Shown here one piece after another: positions 62,642 through 64,000 of a stretch of 64,000 bases of DNA. A program made the position numbers and the translations under genes. Under the pieces are notes generated by a model. The model was not told where the DNA came from and searched no databases. It worked only from the letters and a program-made list of their open reading frames with translations. How positions within the stretch are numbered: the stretch's first letter is position 1; each line of letters opens with the position of its first letter. This DNA is from Colwellia psychrerythraea (GTDB lineage Bacteria; Pseudomonadota; Gammaproteobacteria; Enterobacterales; Alteromonadaceae): assembly GCA_002163005.1 (NCBI GenBank), contig MAAF01000120.1, positions 1 to 64,000 on the forward strand, read 5' to 3'.

Positions 62642-64000
62642 ATGTCAGCTTCTAGAGAGCATTTTAGCTCACGCATTGGCTTTATTTTAGCCGCCGCAGG
62701 TTCTGCAGTAGGTATTGGTAATTTAGTGGGTTTTCCGGTAAATGCCGCTAAAAATGGTGGCGGTGCATTTTTGTTAATGTACGCATTATTTGTTTTTCTT
62801 ATTTGTTTGCCTGTGATGATTGCTGAAATGGCTGTTGGACGTAATACGGCCAAAGAGCCTGTTGGCGCATTCAAAACATTGAGTAAAGGCAGTCAATTAT
62901 GGGGCGCCGCTGGCTTTTTAGGGGTATTAACTCCCTTTATGATTGCTGTTTTTTATATGGTGATCACCGTTTGGATTTTTGGTTATATTGCTTTAACGGT
63001 AACAGGGCATTTAGACTATCTAGCAAGTGATGTAGGTTTTGGCGAATTTATTAACAGTCCTTACTTATACATTGCTTTAATAGCTGTTGCCAGTATTGTC
63101 AGTTTTATTTTGGCGGCAGGGGTAAAAGATGGTATCGAAAAGGCTGCTAAAATATTAATGCCATCCTTGCTAGTTATGCTGATTATAATGGTTTTATTTG
63201 TTTTATCTCTTGATAATGCCATGGCTGGGGTCACCTTTTTCTTAGTCCCTGATATTAATAAAATATCGCCAAGCGTTGTTAACGGTGCTTTGTCACAAGC
63301 CTTTTTCTCACTCTCTTTGGGCATGGGGATATTACTAACCTATGGCTCATATATAAATAAACAAACCAATATCCCTAATTCCGCTAAATTAGTGGCCATA
63401 ACGGATACCAGCGTAGCATTTATTGCGGGTTTGATGATTCTACCGGCGGTATTTTCATTTAATCCTGAAGTTAATCCAAGTGAGCTAAGTGATAGCTCAG
63501 TGTCATTGATTTTTACCTTTCTGCCTAAAATATTTTTAGCACTACAAACCTCATTAGGTTATGTTGGCGCTAGTGCCGTGGCTGCATTCTTTTTCTTATT
63601 AGTCTTTTTTGCCGCTATTACTTCGCTAGTCTCCATTATTGAAGTACCCGTCTCATATTTAGTGACAGAGAAAAAGCACAGTCGTAAAAAAGCATTAGGT
63701 TACTTAACGGTTACTGCTGGTGTATTAACTTTATTTGCTACTGCATCTTTTGGCATGGTGCCATTTTTTACTGAGTTTACCTGGTATGCTGGTGGCACTA
63801 AGTCATTATTTGATGTTATATATGATGTTTTTTACGATACAATTTTACCGCTTAATGGTTTTTTACTGTGTATTTTTGTTAGTTACCGTTGGAAGAAAAA
63901 ACAATTATCTGAAGAATTAAGTATCGGCAATGAAAACTACAAAGGTTCATGGGTAGAAAAATATATTAACTTTTCATTAGGTACTTTTATCCCTGTTATT
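62642..64000 (+). CDS. Neurotransmitter:sodium symporter (NSS/SNF) family transporter, partial
   Basis: Sodium-coupled amino acid or amine uptake protein of the LeuT fold. From ATG 62642 the frame stays open for 453 codons to the window end. The N-terminus (SSRIGFILAAAGSAVGIGNL, then VGFPVNAAKNGGGAFLLMY) is the hallmark unwound helix 1 and Na+/substrate site. At least ten hydrophobic helices are visible, and the LeuT-like FFSLSLGMGILLTYGSY of helix 6 is present. A GGGTAAGT sequence precedes the ATG. The C-terminal part is outside the window, and the substrate is unknown. Confidence 0.92.
   Translation, partial: MSASREHFSSRIGFILAAAGSAVGIGNLVGFPVNAAKNGGGAFLLMYALFVFLICLPVMIAEMAVGRNTAKEPVGAFKTLSKGSQLWGAAGFLGVLTPFMIAVFYMVITVWIFGYIALTVTGHLDYLASDVGFGEFINSPYLYIALIAVASIVSFILAAGVKDGIEKAAKILMPSLLVMLIIMVLFVLSLDNAMAGVTFFLVPDINKISPSVVNGALSQAFFSLSLGMGILLTYGSYINKQTNIPNSAKLVAITDTSVAFIAGLMILPAVFSFNPEVNPSELSDSSVSLIFTFLPKIFLALQTSLGYVGASAVAAFFFLLVFFAAITSLVSIIEVPVSYLVTEKKHSRKKALGYLTVTAGVLTLFATASFGMVPFFTEFTWYAGGTKSLFDVIYDVFYDTILPLNGFLLCIFVSYRWKKKQLSEELSIGNENYKGSWVEKYINFSLGTFIPVI

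Overview
The window looks like chromosomal DNA of a marine, AT-rich gammaproteobacterium of the Alteromonadales, most like Colwellia or a relative. This rests on the housekeeping synteny (rplM-rpsI, petABC, sspAB, dolP-diaA-yraN-lpoA, rsmI, rnpB), a full-length LpoA, TonB/NSS/APC transporters and low-GC host genes. A hand-counted 60-base sample in petB is 32% GC. The taxon is an inference from protein resemblance only.

Layout. 1-1743: the tail of a REP-associated (RAYT-type) transposase and two type IV pilin genes in tandem (- strand). 2277-7677: rplM-rpsI, the cytochrome bc1 operon petABC, and sspAB. 7770-12701: dolP, diaA, yraN and lpoA (- strand), a 265-bp MITE, and divergent rsmI. 12867-13289: rnpB, the RNase P RNA.

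The most interesting region is 13271-36916. The last bases of rnpB, including the crossover-like core TTATGTGGTCAACTC and a terminator-like hairpin, recur three more times downstream (30393, 33070 and 36852). The copies bound three consecutive cargo segments. I read this as an array of three integrated (now mostly decayed) elements that used the 3' end of the RNase P RNA gene as attachment site. Segment A (about 13.3-30.4 kb) starts with a truncated tyrosine integrase and ends with an integrase C-terminal pseudogene. It carries a coiled-coil protein, a MarR/tautomerase pair, a PQQ-type dehydrogenase with a CFI-box C-terminus, a resolvase remnant, prpD, a complete SUF Fe-S assembly operon (Rrf2 regulator, sufB, C, D, S, U-like, sufT, Rieske ferredoxin) and a PuuD-like membrane protein. 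Segment B (30.4-33.1 kb) carries one flavin aromatic-ring monooxygenase. Segment C (33.1-36.9 kb) carries a LuxR-type regulator, an agmatinase-family ureohydrolase and an APC amino acid permease. The strong terminator after the fourth copy probably was the original rnpB terminator.

After the array: a phosphate-scavenging cluster (PhoD-like phosphatase, phosphodiesterase-like protein, TonB receptor and a divergent lipoprotein alkaline phosphatase) with a Pho-box-like site in front of the receptor. Next comes an ABC efflux operon (adaptor, ATPase, permease) followed by its NtrC-type response regulator and histidine kinase, with a sigma-54-like promoter upstream of the adaptor. The rest is rsuA, a small lipoprotein, a GAF-GAF-GGDEF-EAL protein, putA lacking the DNA-binding domain followed by an Lrp-type regulator, an HDOD protein, and the 5' part of a neurotransmitter:sodium symporter gene cut by the window end. 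A 264-bp MITE occurs three times (11561, 53013, 62158), with a 55-bp deletion derivative at 39380.
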